A DNA stretch of 64,000 bases from JADJOY01 sp016713535 [NCBI: Deltaproteobacteria bacterium] (GTDB lineage Bacteria; JADJOY01). The stretch spans positions 86,511 through 150,510 of the forward strand of contig JADJOY010000029.1 of the NCBI GenBank assembly GCA_016713535.1, written 5' to 3'. The notes under the pieces are model-generated. The model made no database searches, was not told the origin of the DNA, and saw nothing but the letters and a program-made list of their open reading frames with translations. Position 1 is the stretch's first letter. Each line of letters begins with the position of its first letter. The position numbers and the translations under genes are program-made. This document shows, piece by piece, positions 62,923-64,000 of this stretch.

Positions 62923-64000
62923 GGAGCGATCCTTGGGGGGCCGGGGGAGGAGCGGCCGGTGGTGGCGGCGGGAGGCCGGCGCGGCAGCCACACCACGGCG
63001 CGGGTACCGCGCTCGCGGCCGGGCTCGAGGCGGATCGTGCCGCCGTGGGCCTCGACGATCGCGAGCGACACCGCGAGCCCGGAGCCCGGTCCCGCGCGGC
63101 TTGGTGCTGAAGAAGGGGTCGAAGACGCGCGCGCGGTCGTGCTCGGGGACGCCCGGACCGCCGTCGGCGACGACCAGCGTCACACCGTCGCGCTCGGGGC
63201 TCACCTCGATGGCGATCGTGCCGCCCCGCGCGGTGGCTTCGGCGGCGTTGTGGACCAGGTTTCCCACCACCTGGCGGAGCTTGCGCTCGTCGCCCTCGAC
63301 CTCCGTCGCATCGCCGCCGGCGCCCGCAGTGGCGCGAGGTGGCTCGACCGCGAGACCCTCGAGCTTGCCGGTCTCGCCGATCCGCTCGAGCACCTCGGCG
63401 GCGAGCGCCGCGAGGTCCACCGGCGGGCGCTCGAGCCGCGCCGGGCGCGCCAGGTCGAGGAGACCCTCGACGATCCGCTGGCACTGGCGCGCCTCGTCCT
63501 CGACGATCTCGAGCTCCGCCTCGAGGCTCGCGGGCGCGGCGCCGCCCGCAGCGACCTCCTTCTTGAGCAGCTTGAGGTAGCCGAGGATCACGCCGAGCGG
63601 GTTGTTGATCTCGTGGGCCACGCCGGCGGCGATCTGACCCACCGCCGCGAGCCGCTGCGAGCGCACCAGCTCGTCTTGGTGGCGGGCGAGGTCGGTGGCC
63701 ATGCGGTTGAGGGTGTCGCCGAGGGCCGCGAACTCGTCGCTGCGGTCGAGGTCGATGCGGGCGGAGAGGTCGCCGCCGGCCATGCGCGTGGCGCCGGCGG
63801 CGAGCCGCGCCACCGGGCGCAGGATCGAGCGGCCGAGGAGGTACGCGACCGCGGCCGCCGCGACGATCGCCGATACGAAGAAGGCGATCTCCACGCGCCG
63901 GGCGCGGCTACGCAGCGCCTCGGCGTGGTCGAACGCGCGGTTGCGTTCGCGGCTCAGCTCGACGTGGAGCTCGTCGTGGAGCGCGACCGCCTGCTCGAGG
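62919..64000 (-). CDS. Sensor histidine kinase, 5' end outside window
   Basis: Partner of the NtrC-type regulator. In order: part of a periplasmic helix (LHDELHVELSRERNRAFDH), membrane segment (AFFVSAIVAAAAVAYLLG), HAMP (RPVARLAAGATRMAGGDLSA), phosphoacceptor VAHEINNPLGVILGYL, ATPase boxes NLVHNAAEAT, DGGPGVPE and FDPFFSTKP. One base is extra near 63103; repair gives GTGLGLAVSLAIVEAHGGT. The N-terminal sensor reaches beyond the right edge, so the ligand is not known; metal ions would fit the neighbourhood. Confidence 0.92.

Noticed and set aside
1-64000. tRNA or rRNA genes
   Set aside because: No cloverleaf-like or rRNA-like stretch was noticed in the gaps; a covariance search could not be run.

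Overview
The window is a very GC-rich (by eye about 70%), gene-dense stretch of a Gram-negative bacterium. The Tat translocon genes, several lipoprotein signals, a Slt-type lytic transglycosylase, an AmgK/MurU peptidoglycan-recycling pair, PilZ proteins, DUF4388/J-like proteins, a eukaryotic-type Ser/Thr kinase fused to Sel1 repeats and an NtrC-type two-component system together suggest Myxococcota or a related group of the former Deltaproteobacteria. This is inferred from gene content; no rRNA or marker phylogeny is available. I saw no tRNA, rRNA, CRISPR array or intact insertion sequence.

Layout. 0-6 kb (+): end of a histone-deacetylase-family gene, tatA, tatC, the Ser/Thr kinase-Sel1 gene, a small membrane protein and a GNAT acetyltransferase. 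5.9-12.5 kb (-): a compact run of DGAT2-like acyltransferase, lytic transglycosylase, DUF3943 protein, SGNH hydrolase and polytopic membrane protein, most of them overlapping or nearly so. 12.6-25.4 kb (mostly +): a PQQ-propeller lipoprotein with an in-frame stop, amgK, a DUF1963 gene, a Phd/PIN toxin-antitoxin pair, an EamA transporter (-), murU, and hisG between two DUF4388/J-like genes that are each followed by the same repeat. 25.8-32.1 kb: GH44 hydrolase, zinc-ribbon membrane protein and GRAM-receiver-PilZ protein (-), a PilZ protein and a DUF192 lipoprotein (+), and a sodium symporter (-). 32.2-41.4 kb (+): glycosyltransferase, methyltransferase, acyltransferase, flippase, propeller, rubredoxin, phosphatase, TPR protein and DNA polymerase IV; the first eight form a surface-glycan-like chain with many four-base stop/start overlaps. 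41.4-52 kb: two small genes (-), a ParB-like protein, an AtuA-like protein, a large secreted propeller protein (-) and two glycosyltransferases.

52.3-64 kb (-) is the most interesting part: a heavy-metal (probably Cu/Ag) efflux island. It holds an RND pump (cusA-like), adaptor (cusB-like, with a heavy-metal-binding domain), outer-membrane channel, a CusF-like periplasmic protein, a c-type cytochrome, a small lipoprotein, a small periplasmic coiled-coil protein plus a truncated inverted copy of it, and an NtrC-type regulator with its histidine kinase. Two promoter regions in the island each carry a sigma-54-like GG-N10-GC element and, about 135-175 bp upstream of it, the same perfect palindrome TGTGAC-N7-GTCACA. 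The simplest reading is one regulon switched on by the adjacent two-component system.

Dispersed palindromic repeats fill the longer gaps, and two genes (cusA and the symporter) read into them before their stop codon. One-base indels break many genes; they are sparse before 45 kb and dense from 45 to 64 kb. Many sit in G/C runs and can be repaired by one base, so assembly error is likely for most. Frameshifted genes are given here as single loci with the break positions.
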